Below are positions 8,550 through 16,814 of a stretch of 64,000 bases of DNA, piece after piece. The DNA is from Streptomyces sp. CA-210063 (lineage in GTDB: Bacteria; Actinomycetota; Actinomycetes; Streptomycetales; Streptomycetaceae). The notes under the pieces are model-generated. The model worked only from the letters and a program-made list of their open reading frames with translations, ran no database searches and was not told the origin of the DNA. Each line of letters opens with the position of its first letter. Position 1 is the first letter of the stretch. The position numbers were made by a program, and so were the translations under genes. The stretch lies in assembly GCF_024612015.1 (NCBI RefSeq), contig NZ_CP102512.1, forward strand, positions 10,292,001-10,356,000, written 5' to 3'.

Positions 8550-10214
8550 TCAGCCCTTCTCGGCGCCGAGCCCGGCCGCCCACGGGTAGTAGAGATAGGC
8601 CTGTGAGGCGGGCGCCCCGGTCAGCTTGTCGCTGAGCACCAGCACCGAGGGCACCTGCGCGACGGGGATCCACACGGCGGCGTCCGCGAACAGCTTCTGC
8701 ACGTCGATGGCGAGGTCCGCCCGCTCGGCGTCGTCGAGGGTGCCCAGCGCCTGCCGCACCTTCTCGTCGTACGTGGCGTCCTCGAAGCCGACCCAGTTGT
8801 TGGACGAGTCGGACAGCCCGTTGTCGTAGAAGCCCATCGGGTCGGACTTGGAGATGTACCAGTCCGCGACCAGCACATCGATCTCGGCACGGGCCTGCGG
8901 ATCGCTGTAGAACTCCTCGAACTGCGCGGTGGGCACCGTCTTGATCGTGCCCTTGAGCCCGATCCGCTGGAGCGCGGCCCGTACGGCGCCCGCGACGACG
9001 GTACGGCCCTGGGTGGCGTCCGTGCCGATGACGATCGGCTCGGTGGGTGCCCCCGCCTCCTTGACCAGTCGCTTGGCCTCGGCGATGTCGTCGGCGTCGG
9101 GCGAGGCGGGCGCGGTGGCCGCCAACTCCTTCTGCGCGGCGGCGAACTCGGTCTTCGCATAGCCCCAGGAGCCGGAGCCCACGGGGCTGGCCCAGGGCTC
9201 GACGAACCCGCCGTAGCCGGACTTGGCGATACCCGCCCGGTCGAGCGCCAGCGACAGCGCCTTGCGGATCTTCGGGTCCTTGAGCCCGCCCCGTTCGGTG
9301 GGGATGAGGTCGAGGGTCGCGGTGGAGAGGCCGTAGTACTGGGCGAGGCCCTTGACGCCGCGCAGGGCGGAGGCCGTGTTCGGCGACTCGGCGAACGTGC
9401 CGTCGGCGGCACCGGTCTTCAGCGCGTTGACCAGGGCGCTGTCGGCCGCCCAGCGGAAGACGACCTCCCGGGTGAGCGGCTTCTCGCCCCAGTAACCGTC
9501 GTACGCCCGGAGGGTGATCGAGTCACCGGACTTCCAGCCCGTCAGCTCGTACGGGCCCGAGCAGGCGTCGGTCTGCCCCGGTGTCCCGAAGTCGGCGCCG
9601 GCCTTCTCCACCTGCTCCTTGTTCCAGACGATGCCGGCGTCACCCGCGAGTGCCTTGGTGAACAGGGCGTCGGGCTTCTTGAAGCGGACGGTGATCTCGT
9701 CGGCGCCGGTCTTCTCCATGGAGGCGACGTTGGGGAACTCGTCGCTCTGCTCCATGTCCGGGTCGGCGTGCCGCTCGAGGCTCCACAGCACGTCGTCGGC
9801 GGTGACCTCGGAGCCGTCGTGGAAGGTGACGCCGTCCCGGACGGTCAGGACGAGCGTCCTGTCGTCGGGCGTGGCGGCCTTCTCGGCGAGGAAGGGCTTG
9901 ATCGTCATGTCGGGCTGCAGTTGGTAGAGCCGCTCGCAGACGTTGGTGAGGACGACGCGCCCGGCGCTGGTGCCCTGGGTGTCGAGGTCCAGGGAGTCGG
10001 GCTCGTCCTCCAGCAGCCAGTTCACCTTCGCCACGGCCCCCTCGGCGGCGGGCGTCGTGGCGGTGAGTTTCAGCTTCGCGGCGTCGGCCGGCGCGCCGCC
10101 GGTCGCGGCCGTGTCGGCGCCGCTGCAGCCGACGGTCGTGAGCAGGCCCGCGACGGCCAGCCCGGAGGTCACCGCTCTCCGTATGCCCGTGGTCTTCGTC
10201 CTTGTCATCGCCAT
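8550..10214 (-). CDS. ABC transporter substrate-binding lipoprotein, family 5
   Basis: A 554-residue secreted lipoprotein that captures the solute for the importer. The N-terminus has a basic segment, a hydrophobic stretch and the lipobox LLTTVGCSG, so the mature protein is anchored through Cys30. Family-5 landmarks include VCERLYQLQPDMTIKPFLAE and TFHDGSEVTADDVLWSLERH. The length fits peptide/nickel binding proteins. The ATG at 10214 has AGGAG eight bases upstream; a second ATG two codons later is possible. The substrate cannot be read from sequence. The adjacent C45 acyltransferase hints at an acylated or peptide-like compound. Confidence 0.9.
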   Translation of the reverse strand: MAMTRTKTTGIRRAVTSGLAVAGLLTTVGCSGADTAATGGAPADAAKLKLTATTPAAEGAVAKVNWLLEDEPDSLDLDTQGTSAGRVVLTNVCERLYQLQPDMTIKPFLAEKAATPDDRTLVLTVRDGVTFHDGSEVTADDVLWSLERHADPDMEQSDEFPNVASMEKTGADEITVRFKKPDALFTKALAGDAGIVWNKEQVEKAGADFGTPGQTDACSGPYELTGWKSGDSITLRAYDGYWGEKPLTREVVFRWAADSALVNALKTGAADGTFAESPNTASALRGVKGLAQYYGLSTATLDLIPTERGGLKDPKIRKALSLALDRAGIAKSGYGGFVEPWASPVGSGSWGYAKTEFAAAQKELAATAPASPDADDIAEAKRLVKEAGAPTEPIVIGTDATQGRTVVAGAVRAALQRIGLKGTIKTVPTAQFEEFYSDPQARAEIDVLVADWYISKSDPMGFYDNGLSDSSNNWVGFEDATYDEKVRQALGTLDDAERADLAIDVQKLFADAAVWIPVAQVPSVLVLSDKLTGAPASQAYLYYPWAAGLGAEKG

Positions 10215-10233
10215 CGGTCGAACTCCTGTGCTC

Positions 10234-11445
10234 TCAGCTGGGACAGTCGGTGGAGGGGGTGCCGTGCGGGCCGTCGTAGAGGTTCCAGGGCAGGTGCTGG
10301 TAGTCGCGGTCGCAGGGGGTGCCCGCGGTCACGTGGTAGTCGCCGCTGGTCAGGTCCACGCAGGAGGAGACCAGCGTGGTCCAGTGCTCCACGACGGGCC
10401 TGCGGGTGTCGGGGTGGGTGCACAGCGACTCGGGCAGTCCGAGGTGGTCGGACATGGCCTGCTTGATGAGCTTGCGGGACTCGTCGGGCCCGGTGGACCC
10501 ACGCAGCGCCCTCAGCCCCTGCTCGGCGCGGGGTACGCGCACCAGCGAGTCCGAGGACAACGGGCGGTAGCCGGCGGCGATGGCCGCGGGGACACCCGCC
10601 TGGTAGTGGTTGCCGTGCACCAGGAGCCCGTCCTGCGCGTGCATCCAGCCGTGCCCGGCGGGCGTCGTCTCCAGGTCGACGGCGAAGCCCTCGCGGCAGG
10701 TCAGCAGCGCATTGGAGGCGATGTGCGCACGGGTGCGGCACAGCACGTCGAGGGCGTCCGTGATGCTCGTCTGGTCCAGCACGCCGCGGCGTACGACCGT
10801 CTGCGGCAGGCCGACCGTGTCGTCGAACCGCCCGCCCAGACCGTTGGCGTTGAGCGCGATGCCCGCCGAGTTGGCGCCCTGGCGGCCGATCTGCCCGGCC
10901 TCGACCTGCATGATCAGCGTTGGCGCCGGCGGCTGCACGATCCGCAGCATGATGACGGTGTCGCCCACACCCGCCCGCCAGTCCCAGTTCTGCCCGGCCC
11001 ACACATGACCGTCACCGCTGGCGGGCCCGTACAGGGCGAACGAGGTGCACCCTTCGACCCGCTCCTCGGCGACCGTCTCCGTCCCCGACTCGGGCGCGGA
11101 CATCTTCGCGAACGACTCGTCGTAGAGGACCTCGCCACGGGCGTTGAGCGCCAGCACGTCCAGCAGCGTCACGCCCGCCCCGTCGGCGATGCCCCGCATC
11201 TCCTCCAACAGGTGGGGTGCGTACGAGTCCACCGGTTCCTGCCAGCGGGCCGCGCGGGCGGTGACCTGGTCCCAGGTCAGTCCGGCGGCGTGACCGAAGG
11301 CCTCCTCGTAGTAGGCGAGCGCCGCGTGCAGTTGGGGCCGCACGGCCTCGCCGTACTGCCGTCCGCGCTCCAGGGGAGCGCCGGAGATCTCGACCAGGGG
11401 GAGGGAGCGGGATGAGGGAGCTGCCGGGGCAGAGGGGGATGCCAT
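10234..11445 (-). CDS. C45-family autoproteolytic acyltransferase/hydrolase (isopenicillin N acyltransferase-like)
   Basis: A 403-residue Ntn-hydrolase homologue. The segment EERVEGCTSFALYGPASGDG contains the Gly-Cys junction, with Cys133 as predicted self-cleavage site and nucleophile. It is followed by the family phrase GQNWDWR and by NSAGIALNANGLGG. No signal peptide is visible, so it probably acts in the cytoplasm. Family members transfer or remove acyl groups on 6-aminopenicillanate-like or peptide substrates. The start at 11445 has GAGGAGAAG upstream. It is first in the importer run, about 20 bp before the binding protein, so it probably processes what the importer brings in; that is inference. 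Confidence 0.85.
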   Translation of the reverse strand: MASPSAPAAPSSRSLPLVEISGAPLERGRQYGEAVRPQLHAALAYYEEAFGHAAGLTWDQVTARAARWQEPVDSYAPHLLEEMRGIADGAGVTLLDVLALNARGEVLYDESFAKMSAPESGTETVAEERVEGCTSFALYGPASGDGHVWAGQNWDWRAGVGDTVIMLRIVQPPAPTLIMQVEAGQIGRQGANSAGIALNANGLGGRFDDTVGLPQTVVRRGVLDQTSITDALDVLCRTRAHIASNALLTCREGFAVDLETTPAGHGWMHAQDGLLVHGNHYQAGVPAAIAAGYRPLSSDSLVRVPRAEQGLRALRGSTGPDESRKLIKQAMSDHLGLPESLCTHPDTRRPVVEHWTTLVSSCVDLTSGDYHVTAGTPCDRDYQHLPWNLYDGPHGTPSTDCPS

Positions 11446-11488
11446 TCTTCTCCTCGCGACGGAGAGATGCCCGTACCGCCGACGTGCT

Positions 11489-11502
11489 GTAACGTCGGTT
11501 AC
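11489..11502. promoter_or_regulatory. Inverted repeat GTAAC-N4-GTTAC, candidate RpiR operator
   Basis: A perfect 5-bp dyad lies in the 96-bp gap between the divergent C45 gene and the MurR/RpiR-type regulator. Its position suits an autoregulatory operator controlling both directions, but no binding consensus is known to me for this regulator. Confidence 0.5.
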
Positions 11503-11541
11503 GGGAATCTCTCCTCTTGGAATGCGTTGCTCAGGAGAGTA

Positions 11542-12477
11542 ATGGCCGTCACAAGGAAGTCAATGTCTGTAATGAAAATTTCAGATCACGGGGATCTCGG
11601 CGAGGGCCTGGCCCGGCTCCGGGCGGCGGTCCGTGACCACTGGGACAGCCTCTCCGCCTCCGAGCGCGCGGTCGCCCAGTACCTCGCCAGCGCCCCCGTC
11701 GAGCAACTCCTCTTCGCCGGCGCCCAGGAGCTCGGCACAGCCAGCGGGACCAGCAACGCCACCGTGGTCCGCGCGCTCCAGCGCCTCGGCTACGCCGGTC
11801 TGCCCGCCCTCAAGCGCGAGCTGGCCTCCGGCTTCACCTCGGCCGTCGCCCCCGAGGTGCGGCTGAAGCAGCGCATCGCCCATGTCGGCCCGGACCTCGA
11901 CGGCATCTGGCGCGATGTGCTCGACGAGGCCCAGGAGCGCATCGACCAGACCCGCCGCCTGACCGAACCGGACGCCCTCCGCGCCGCCGTGGCCGCGCTC
12001 GCCGACGCCGGCGAGATCCACTGCTTCGGGATCGCCGCCTCCGAACCGGCCGCCCGCCACCTGTCGTTGGCGCTCGGCCGCATCGACCGCCGGTCCCGCT
12101 TCTCCGGCGCCACCGGCTTCGCGCTCGCCGACCATCTGCTGGCGCTGCGTCAGGGCGACGCCGTGGTGATCTTCCAGCCGGGACGCGCCCTGCACGAGTT
12201 GACCGTGCTCGTCGAACGCGCGCGAGCGGTCGGCGCCCGGGTCGTCCTCGTCACCGACGAACTCGGCGAGGAGTTCGGCGACCGCGTCGACGCCGTCCTC
12301 ACCGCCCCCCACACGCCCACGGGCATCACCTCGGAGGCGCTCACCGCGCTCGTCGTGGCGGACGTGCTGCTCCTCGCCCTGACGACATTGGACGAGACGC
12401 GGGCCGTCGACACCTCCCACCAACTGACCGTGCTGCGCGAGCAGTTGATGCCCACCAGGAGCAACCGGAAGGGCTGA
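11542..12477 (+). CDS. MurR/RpiR-family transcriptional regulator (HTH-SIS)
   Basis: About 311 residues. The N-terminal RpiR helix-turn-helix spans roughly residues 35-105 (LSASERAVAQYLASAP and GTASGTSNATVVRALQRLGY). A SIS sugar-phosphate-type domain follows, with GEIHCFGIAASEPAARH and QGDAVVIFQPGR. AGGAG lies four to five bases before the ATG at 11542; a second ATG at 11563 with AAGGAAG is equally plausible. Divergence from the C45/ABC operon suggests it senses a ligand linked to that pathway. RpiR proteins often bind phosphosugars, but here the ligand is unknown. Confidence 0.85.
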   Translation: MAVTRKSMSVMKISDHGDLGEGLARLRAAVRDHWDSLSASERAVAQYLASAPVEQLLFAGAQELGTASGTSNATVVRALQRLGYAGLPALKRELASGFTSAVAPEVRLKQRIAHVGPDLDGIWRDVLDEAQERIDQTRRLTEPDALRAAVAALADAGEIHCFGIAASEPAARHLSLALGRIDRRSRFSGATGFALADHLLALRQGDAVVIFQPGRALHELTVLVERARAVGARVVLVTDELGEEFGDRVDAVLTAPHTPTGITSEALTALVVADVLLLALTTLDETRAVDTSHQLTVLREQLMPTRSNRKG

Positions 12478-12529
12478 CCGGCGGAAAAGCGGTGGCGCAC
12501 CACCGCGACGACCGCCGATGCTCCTCCGC

Positions 12530-13123
12530 ATGAGTGACAGTGATGAGCAGACGCGGCCCGACGAACAGCCCCTGCCGGAGCGGAAGCCCGGGTGGGGCGA
12601 CAGGTTCGTCGGCCCCGAAGGGGATCCGCGCGGCGAAGGAGGCTACGAGGGCGAGCGGGCCACCCTGGTCGGATACCTCCGCGACCAACGGCTGACGCTG
12701 GAGCTGAAGTGCGCGGGGCTCGACGCCGAGGCCCTGGCCCGCCGCTCGGTGCCGCCGTCCACCATGTCGCTGCTGGGGCTCGTACGCCATCTGGCCGGCG
12801 TCGAACAGTACTGGTTCCGCGAGGCGTTGGCGGGCCGGCCGGTGCCACGCCACTACCGCGCCGGTGACGACCCCGACGGGGACTTCAACGGCGCCGTGGC
12901 CGACCCCGAGGCCGTCGCCGACGCCTGGAAGACCTGGCGCTCCGAGGTCGACTTCGCCGAGCGCTTCGTCGCCGCGGCCCCCGACCTCGGTGTCACCGGC
13001 CGCCACGACGACGAGCCCATCGCCCTCCGCGAGGTCCTCGTCCACATGATCGAGGAGTACGCCCGCCACAACGGCCACGCCGACTTCCTGCGCGAACGCA
13101 TCGACGGCCGCATCGGCCAGTGA
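12530..13123 (+). CDS. DinB-family protein (DUF664-like)
   Basis: A 197-residue protein with the DinB four-helix pattern and its metal-type histidines spread in LVRHLAGVEQYWFREAL and VHMIEEYARHNGHADFLRE. A ~40-residue charged N-terminal extension (WGDRFVGPEGDPRGEGGYEG) precedes the domain. In actinobacteria, relatives include thiol-dependent enzymes using mycothiol, but the reaction here is not assigned. The ATG at 12530 is preferred; one four codons earlier is possible. Confidence 0.8.
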   Translation: MSDSDEQTRPDEQPLPERKPGWGDRFVGPEGDPRGEGGYEGERATLVGYLRDQRLTLELKCAGLDAEALARRSVPPSTMSLLGLVRHLAGVEQYWFREALAGRPVPRHYRAGDDPDGDFNGAVADPEAVADAWKTWRSEVDFAERFVAAAPDLGVTGRHDDEPIALREVLVHMIEEYARHNGHADFLRERIDGRIGQ

Positions 13124-13147
13124 CACCCCGGACCGGGATTTCCCTGA

Positions 13148-13160
13148 GGGCGGAACGCCC
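13148..13160. promoter_or_regulatory. Inverted repeat GGGCG-GAA-CGCCC upstream of popR
   Basis: A perfect 5-bp dyad lies about 40 bp before the popR start. Its spacing would allow a regulator to act on the popR promoter. It does not match the PopR-type site found upstream of clpP3, so if functional it may serve another factor. Confidence 0.3.
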
Positions 13161-13199
13161 ACCTCTTCCCGCCGCGCCCGGAGTTCCTAGGCTGAAGGG

Positions 13200-13592
13200 G
13201 TGAGCCAACAAACGTCGAACGAAGCCCGCGTCATCCCCCTGCGCCCGGCAGCGGCCCCTCCGGCCGGCCCACCCGCCAAGGAACCCCTGTGGCGCGACCT
13301 CGTCGGCGACGTCCTCCGCCGCGAACGGCTCGCCCAGGAACGCACACTGAAGGACGTGGCCGACACGGCCCGGATCTCGATGCCGTACCTCTCCGAGGTG
13401 GAACGCGGCCGCAAGGAGGCCTCATCAGAAGTCCTCGCGGCCGCCGCCCAGGCCCTCGGCCTGAGCCTGAGAGACCTGCTGTCCCTGGCTCAGACCGAAT
13501 TGACGCGCGAGACGACACGCGCCCGCAGTGCGACCACCACGCGCAGGACGACCACCGTCCCCTACAACGGGCTGTGCCTCGTCGCCGCCTGA
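13200..13592 (+). CDS. popR: PopR/ClgR-type XRE transcriptional activator of clpP3-clpP4
   Basis: A 130-residue regulator with a Pro/Ala-rich N-terminus and a helix-turn-helix at about residues 38-95 (RERLAQERTLKDVADTARIS then MPYLSEVERGRKEASSEVL). The C-terminus ends VPYNGLCLVAA. Known biology: in S. lividans, PopR activates the clpP3 clpP4 operon and is itself degraded through ClpP1/ClpP2, depending on two terminal alanines. Both the terminal Ala-Ala and the neighbouring clpP genes are seen here. The GTG at 13200 is the only sensible start. It is convergent with clpP4. Confidence 0.85.
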   Translation: MSQQTSNEARVIPLRPAAAPPAGPPAKEPLWRDLVGDVLRRERLAQERTLKDVADTARISMPYLSEVERGRKEASSEVLAAAAQALGLSLRDLLSLAQTELTRETTRARSATTTRRTTTVPYNGLCLVAA

Positions 13593-13596
13593 GCAC

Positions 13597-13634
13597 CCGC
13601 GCCCTGAAGGGGCGCGGGGAACTGCGCGAGCAAC
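13597..13634. terminator. GC-rich hairpin repeat after popR
   Basis: The stem CCCGCGCCC-TGAA-GGGGCGCGGG is followed by GAACTGCGCGAG. It shares its core, inverted, with the repeat at 1957-2003 and resembles a dispersed Streptomyces intergenic element. It lies in the gap between convergent popR and clpP4 and likely stops transcription. Confidence 0.55.
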
Positions 13635-13691
13635 CACGTACAAACCCGCGGTCGCCACACAACAGAAGCCCCCCACCCAGTAGGCGGGCCC

Positions 13692-14294
13692 TCAGCCCCC
13701 TACCACCCGCCGCCCCAACACCTCGTCCGCCAGTCCGTAGGCGACCGCCTCCTCCGCCGTGAACACCTTGTCCCGATCCATGTCGGCGCGCAGCTCCCCC
13801 ACCTCACGATGCGTATGCCGCGCGAGAACCCCTTCGACCTGCGCCCGGATCCGCACCATCTCCTTGGCCTGAAGGGCGAGGTCGGAGACCGTCCCCTGCC
13901 GGCCCCCACTCGCCGGCTGCCCCAGCAGCACCCGCGCATGCTCCAGCACGAACCGCCGCCCGGGGTCCCCGCCCGCCAGCAGCACCGCCGCCGTCGAGGC
14001 CGCCTGCCCCACGCAGAACGTCGAGATCGGCGCCTGCACGAACGTCATCGTGTCGTAGATCGCCATCAGCGAAGTGAACGACCCCCCGGGCGAGTTGATG
14101 TAGACCGCGATCTCGCTCTCCGGCGCCGACGACTCCAGATGCAGGAGCTGCGCGATGACGACGTTCGCCACCCCGTCGTCGATCTCCGTGCCCAGGAAGA
14201 TGATCCGCTCGGACAGCAGCCGGCTGAACACGTCGTACGACCGCTCGCCCTGCGGCGTCCGCTCGACCACGTTCGGAATGGTGTAGGTCCCCAT
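13692..14294 (-). CDS. clpP4: ATP-dependent Clp protease proteolytic subunit, ClpP4-type (catalytic His replaced)
   Basis: A 200-residue ClpP subunit starting [20 protein letters not shown]. The nucleophile region [16 protein letters not shown] keeps the serine, and [20 protein letters not shown] keeps the Asp region. The usual histidine motif MHQP is instead LGQP (the codon in the coding sense is GGG), so the triad looks incomplete. [18 protein letters not shown] is conserved. It starts within the clpP3 stop (TGATG), indicating coupled expression. Known biology: Streptomyces ClpP3 and ClpP4 replace ClpP1/P2 when those fail. This subunit may be mainly structural in a mixed ClpP3-ClpP4 barrel; that is inference. 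Confidence 0.9.
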   Translation of the reverse strand: MGTYTIPNVVERTPQGERSYDVFSRLLSERIIFLGTEIDDGVANVVIAQLLHLESSAPESEIAVYINSPGGSFTSLMAIYDTMTFVQAPISTFCVGQAASTAAVLLAGGDPGRRFVLEHARVLLGQPASGGRQGTVSDLALQAKEMVRIRAQVEGVLARHTHREVGELRADMDRDKVFTAEEAVAYGLADEVLGRRVVGG

Positions 14295-14950
14295 CACTGC
14301 AGCCCCATCCGTCGGCGGGTGGCGGCCGGCCGTACGTCGTCGAGCGACTCGACGACCCGGTCGACCATCCCGTACTCCTTGGCCTGCTCGGCCGTGAACC
14401 AGCGGTCGCGGTCGCCGTCCCGGGAGATCGTCTCCTCGGACTGGCCGGTGTGCTCCGCGGTGATCCGCTCGATGGCCCTCTTGGTGAACTCCAGGTTCTC
14501 CGCCTGGATCTCGATGTCCGCGGTGGTGCCGCCGATGCCCGCCGACGGCTGGTGCATCATGATCCGCGCGTTGGGCAGCGCGAACCGCTTGCCGTGCGTG
14601 CCCACGCTCAGCAGGAACTGGCCCATGCTCGCCGCGAAGCCCATCGCCAGCGTCGCCACGTCGTTCGGGATCAGCCGCATCGTGTCGTAGATGGCGAGGC
14701 CCGCGGTCACCGAACCGCCCGGGCTGTTGATGTACAGGCTGATGTCGGTGCGCGGGTCCTCCGCCGACAGCACCAGCAACTGCGCGCAGACCCGGTTCGC
14801 TGAGACCTCGTCGACCTGGGTGCCGAGCAGGACGATCCGCTGCGCGAGCAACTGCGCGGCGAGATGGTCGTCGAAGCGTGACGGCGGGGTGTCGCCCTCC
14901 TCCGCACGCGGGGCGAGCGTCGGCGCCCAGCCGGTGATCAGTGGAGCCAC
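14294..14950 (-). CDS. clpP3: ATP-dependent Clp protease proteolytic subunit, ClpP3-type
   Basis: A 218-residue serine protease subunit. All triad segments are intact: Ser in [12 protein letters not shown], His in [12 protein letters not shown] and Asp in [18 protein letters not shown]. The handle region with [18 protein letters not shown] is normal. An N-terminal ~25-residue segment precedes the core and may be a processed propeptide. It is the first gene of the clpP3-clpP4 pair, with a PopR-type operator about 80 bp upstream. It assembles into the ClpP chamber that works with ClpX/ClpC-type unfoldases. Confidence 0.93.
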   Translation of the reverse strand: MAPLITGWAPTLAPRAEEGDTPPSRFDDHLAAQLLAQRIVLLGTQVDEVSANRVCAQLLVLSAEDPRTDISLYINSPGGSVTAGLAIYDTMRLIPNDVATLAMGFAASMGQFLLSVGTHGKRFALPNARIMMHQPSAGIGGTTADIEIQAENLEFTKRAIERITAEHTGQSEETISRDGDRDRWFTAEQAKEYGMVDRVVESLDDVRPAATRRRMGLQ

Positions 14951-15030
14951 GGTTCCTCCCTGAGGATTGACGCGACCTCGATGGCCGCTGCCTGCACTCT
15001 CCCCAAAAACCGCCGCTCACCTGGACTTTC

Positions 15031-15045
15031 TCTGCCCGTGGCAGA
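15031..15045. promoter_or_regulatory. PopR-type operator upstream of clpP3
   Basis: The palindrome TCTGCC-CGT-GGCAGA matches the centre of the site I recall for PopR in S. lividans (TGTCTGCC-N3-GGCAGACA). It lies 80-95 bp before the clpP3 start, in the position expected for an activator. Confidence 0.75.
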
Positions 15046-15172
15046 TTCGCCGACAGCAGAGCGCCGCCCGCCCGTCCCCCGCCCGCCGTGACGCGTGCCC
15101 GCGCCACCGATGAGTTTCCGGACCAGGATCGGTCGACACAGATGACGACCTACCCCGCCCGAGGAGGCGCAC

Positions 15173-15655
15173 ATGCCCAGCGACGGATTCACCACGTGCC
15201 TGTGGTTCGACGGCCAGGCCGAGGAAGCGGCCGCATACTACGTCTCGATCTTCAAGAACTCCCGGATCGGCAGGGTCACCCACTACGGCGAAGACATGCC
15301 CCAGTCGGCCGGATCCGTGCTCACCGTGGAGTTCGTGGCCAACGGGCACCAGTTCATCGCGCTGAACGGCGGCCCGCAGTTCACGTTCACCGAGGCCATC
15401 TCCTTCCAGATCCTCTGCGAGGACCAGGACGAGATCGACTACTACTGGAAAAGCCTCACCGAGGGCGGCGGCGAACCCGGCTCCTGCGGCTGGCTCAAGG
15501 ACAGGTTCGGCGTGTCCTGGCAGGTCGAACCCGCCGCACTCCTCGACATGGTCAGCGACCCGGACCCGCAGAAGTCGGCGCGCGTGTTCGCGGCGATGAT
15601 GCCGATGGGCAAACTCGACCTCGCCGAGCTACGGAAGGCGTACGCGGGCGAATAG
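15173..15655 (+). CDS. VOC-family protein (PhnB/3-demethylubiquinone methyltransferase-like fold)
   Basis: A 160-residue protein of the glyoxalase/VOC superfamily, PhnB-YjdN type. It has the typical opening CLWFDGQAEEAAAYYVSIFK, the middle EFVANGHQFIALNGGP and the closing WLKDRFGVSWQVEP. Despite the old methyltransferase name, no SAM site is present and the substrate is unknown. AGGAGG precedes the ATG. It is a single gene, closed by the hairpin at 15677-15715. Confidence 0.85.
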   Translation: MPSDGFTTCLWFDGQAEEAAAYYVSIFKNSRIGRVTHYGEDMPQSAGSVLTVEFVANGHQFIALNGGPQFTFTEAISFQILCEDQDEIDYYWKSLTEGGGEPGSCGWLKDRFGVSWQVEPAALLDMVSDPDPQKSARVFAAMMPMGKLDLAELRKAYAGE

Positions 15656-15676
15656 CCGACCCCGGACACCCCCTCA

Positions 15677-15715
15677 CCCTGGTGGGCGGCTCCCGTGGGA
15701 GGGCCTCCCGCCAGG
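15677..15715. terminator. Strong hairpin after the VOC gene
   Basis: Outer arms CCCTGGTGGGCGG and CCTCCCGCCAGGG enclose an inner stem CTCCC-GT-GGGAG. The whole lies 22 bp after the VOC stop and before the terC promoter region. No T-tract follows, as is usual for high-GC terminators. Confidence 0.6.
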
Positions 15716-15815
15716 GCACATACCGGGATTTCGGCAGTTCTTTACCCGCGCCGGGTAGCGGTTGCAATGGCGGCCGGTGAGGCTTTCCTCTGCACCGTCC
15801 GTACCCGGAGGAACC

Positions 15816-16814
15816 GTGAACGTCTCCCTGACCACCTGGCTGCTCACCGTCGTGGCCCTGTGCGTCCTCGTCGCCGTCGACTTCTTCATCGGCCGCAAAC
15901 CCCACGACGTGTCGATCAAGGAGGCCGGCATCTGGTCGGCCGTCTGGATCGCCCTGGCGATCGCGTTCGGCCTGGGCGTGCTGGCCGTCGGCGGAGGCAA
16001 GCCCGCGGGAGAGTTCTTCGCCGGCTTCATCACCGAGAAGTCCCTGAGCGTCGACAACCTCTTCGTCTTCGTCCTGATCATGGCGAAGTTCGCCGTGCCC
16101 TCGCAGTACCAGCAGCGCGTTCTGATGGTCGGCGTCCTCGTGGCGCTGGTGCTCCGCGCGATCTTCATCGCGGCCGGCGCGGCGATCATCTCCAGCTTCT
16201 CGTGGGTCTTCTACATCTTCGGCGCGTTCCTGATCTACACCGCCTGGAAGCTGGTCGAGGACGCCCGCAAGGGAAGCCACGAGGAGGAGTACGAGGAGAA
16301 CAAGCTCCTCAAGGCGGTGGAGAAGAGATTCGGCGTGGCCGACCGGTACCACGGCACCAAGCTGTGGATCGAGGAGAACGGCAAGCGCGTCATGACGCCG
16401 ATGCTCGTCGTGATGCTCGCGATCGGCTCCACCGACGTCCTCTTCGCCCTCGACTCCATCCCCGCGATCTACGGCCTCACCCAGGACCCGTACATCGTCT
16501 TCACGGCCAACGCCTTCGCCCTGATGGGCCTGCGCCAGCTGTACTTCCTCATCGGCGGCCTCCTGAAGAAGCTCGTCCACCTCTCCTACGGCCTGTCGAT
16601 CATCCTCGGCTTCATCGGCGTCAAACTCGTCCTCCACGCCCTGCACGAGTCCGGCGTCCACGTACCGGAGATCTCCATCCCCTTCTCGCTCGGCTTCATC
16701 GTCCTGGTCCTCGCGGTGACGACGGCGACCAGCCTGTGGGCGTCGAAGAAGCAGGCGGAGCGGCAGCAGGCGCCGGCGGACCCCGAGGAGGAGCGCGCCT
16801 CCGAGGAGGTCTAG
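15816..16814 (+). CDS. TerC/Alx-family integral membrane protein
   Basis: A 332-residue protein with about nine hydrophobic segments. The two halves carry the TerC acidic membrane motifs: EKSLSVDNLFVFVLIMAKF in the first and GSTDVLFALDSIPAIYG in the second. Relatives export manganese or protect secreted metalloproteins (Alx, MeeF/MeeY); the terC name comes from tellurite-resistance loci. The GTG at 15816 follows GGAGGAACC. I looked upstream for a yybP-ykoY manganese riboswitch and saw no convincing match. The C-terminal tail is acidic and cytoplasmic. The stop codon shares a CTAG with the convergent DUF6193 gene. Confidence 0.88.
   Translation: MNVSLTTWLLTVVALCVLVAVDFFIGRKPHDVSIKEAGIWSAVWIALAIAFGLGVLAVGGGKPAGEFFAGFITEKSLSVDNLFVFVLIMAKFAVPSQYQQRVLMVGVLVALVLRAIFIAAGAAIISSFSWVFYIFGAFLIYTAWKLVEDARKGSHEEEYEENKLLKAVEKRFGVADRYHGTKLWIEENGKRVMTPMLVVMLAIGSTDVLFALDSIPAIYGLTQDPYIVFTANAFALMGLRQLYFLIGGLLKKLVHLSYGLSIILGFIGVKLVLHALHESGVHVPEISIPFSLGFIVLVLAVTTATSLWASKKQAERQQAPADPEEERASEEV

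Noticed and set aside
15656..15815. Possible yybP-ykoY manganese riboswitch before terC
   Set aside because: TerC/Alx genes often have one, but the conserved internal loops were not found; the visible hairpin fits a terminator of the VOC gene.
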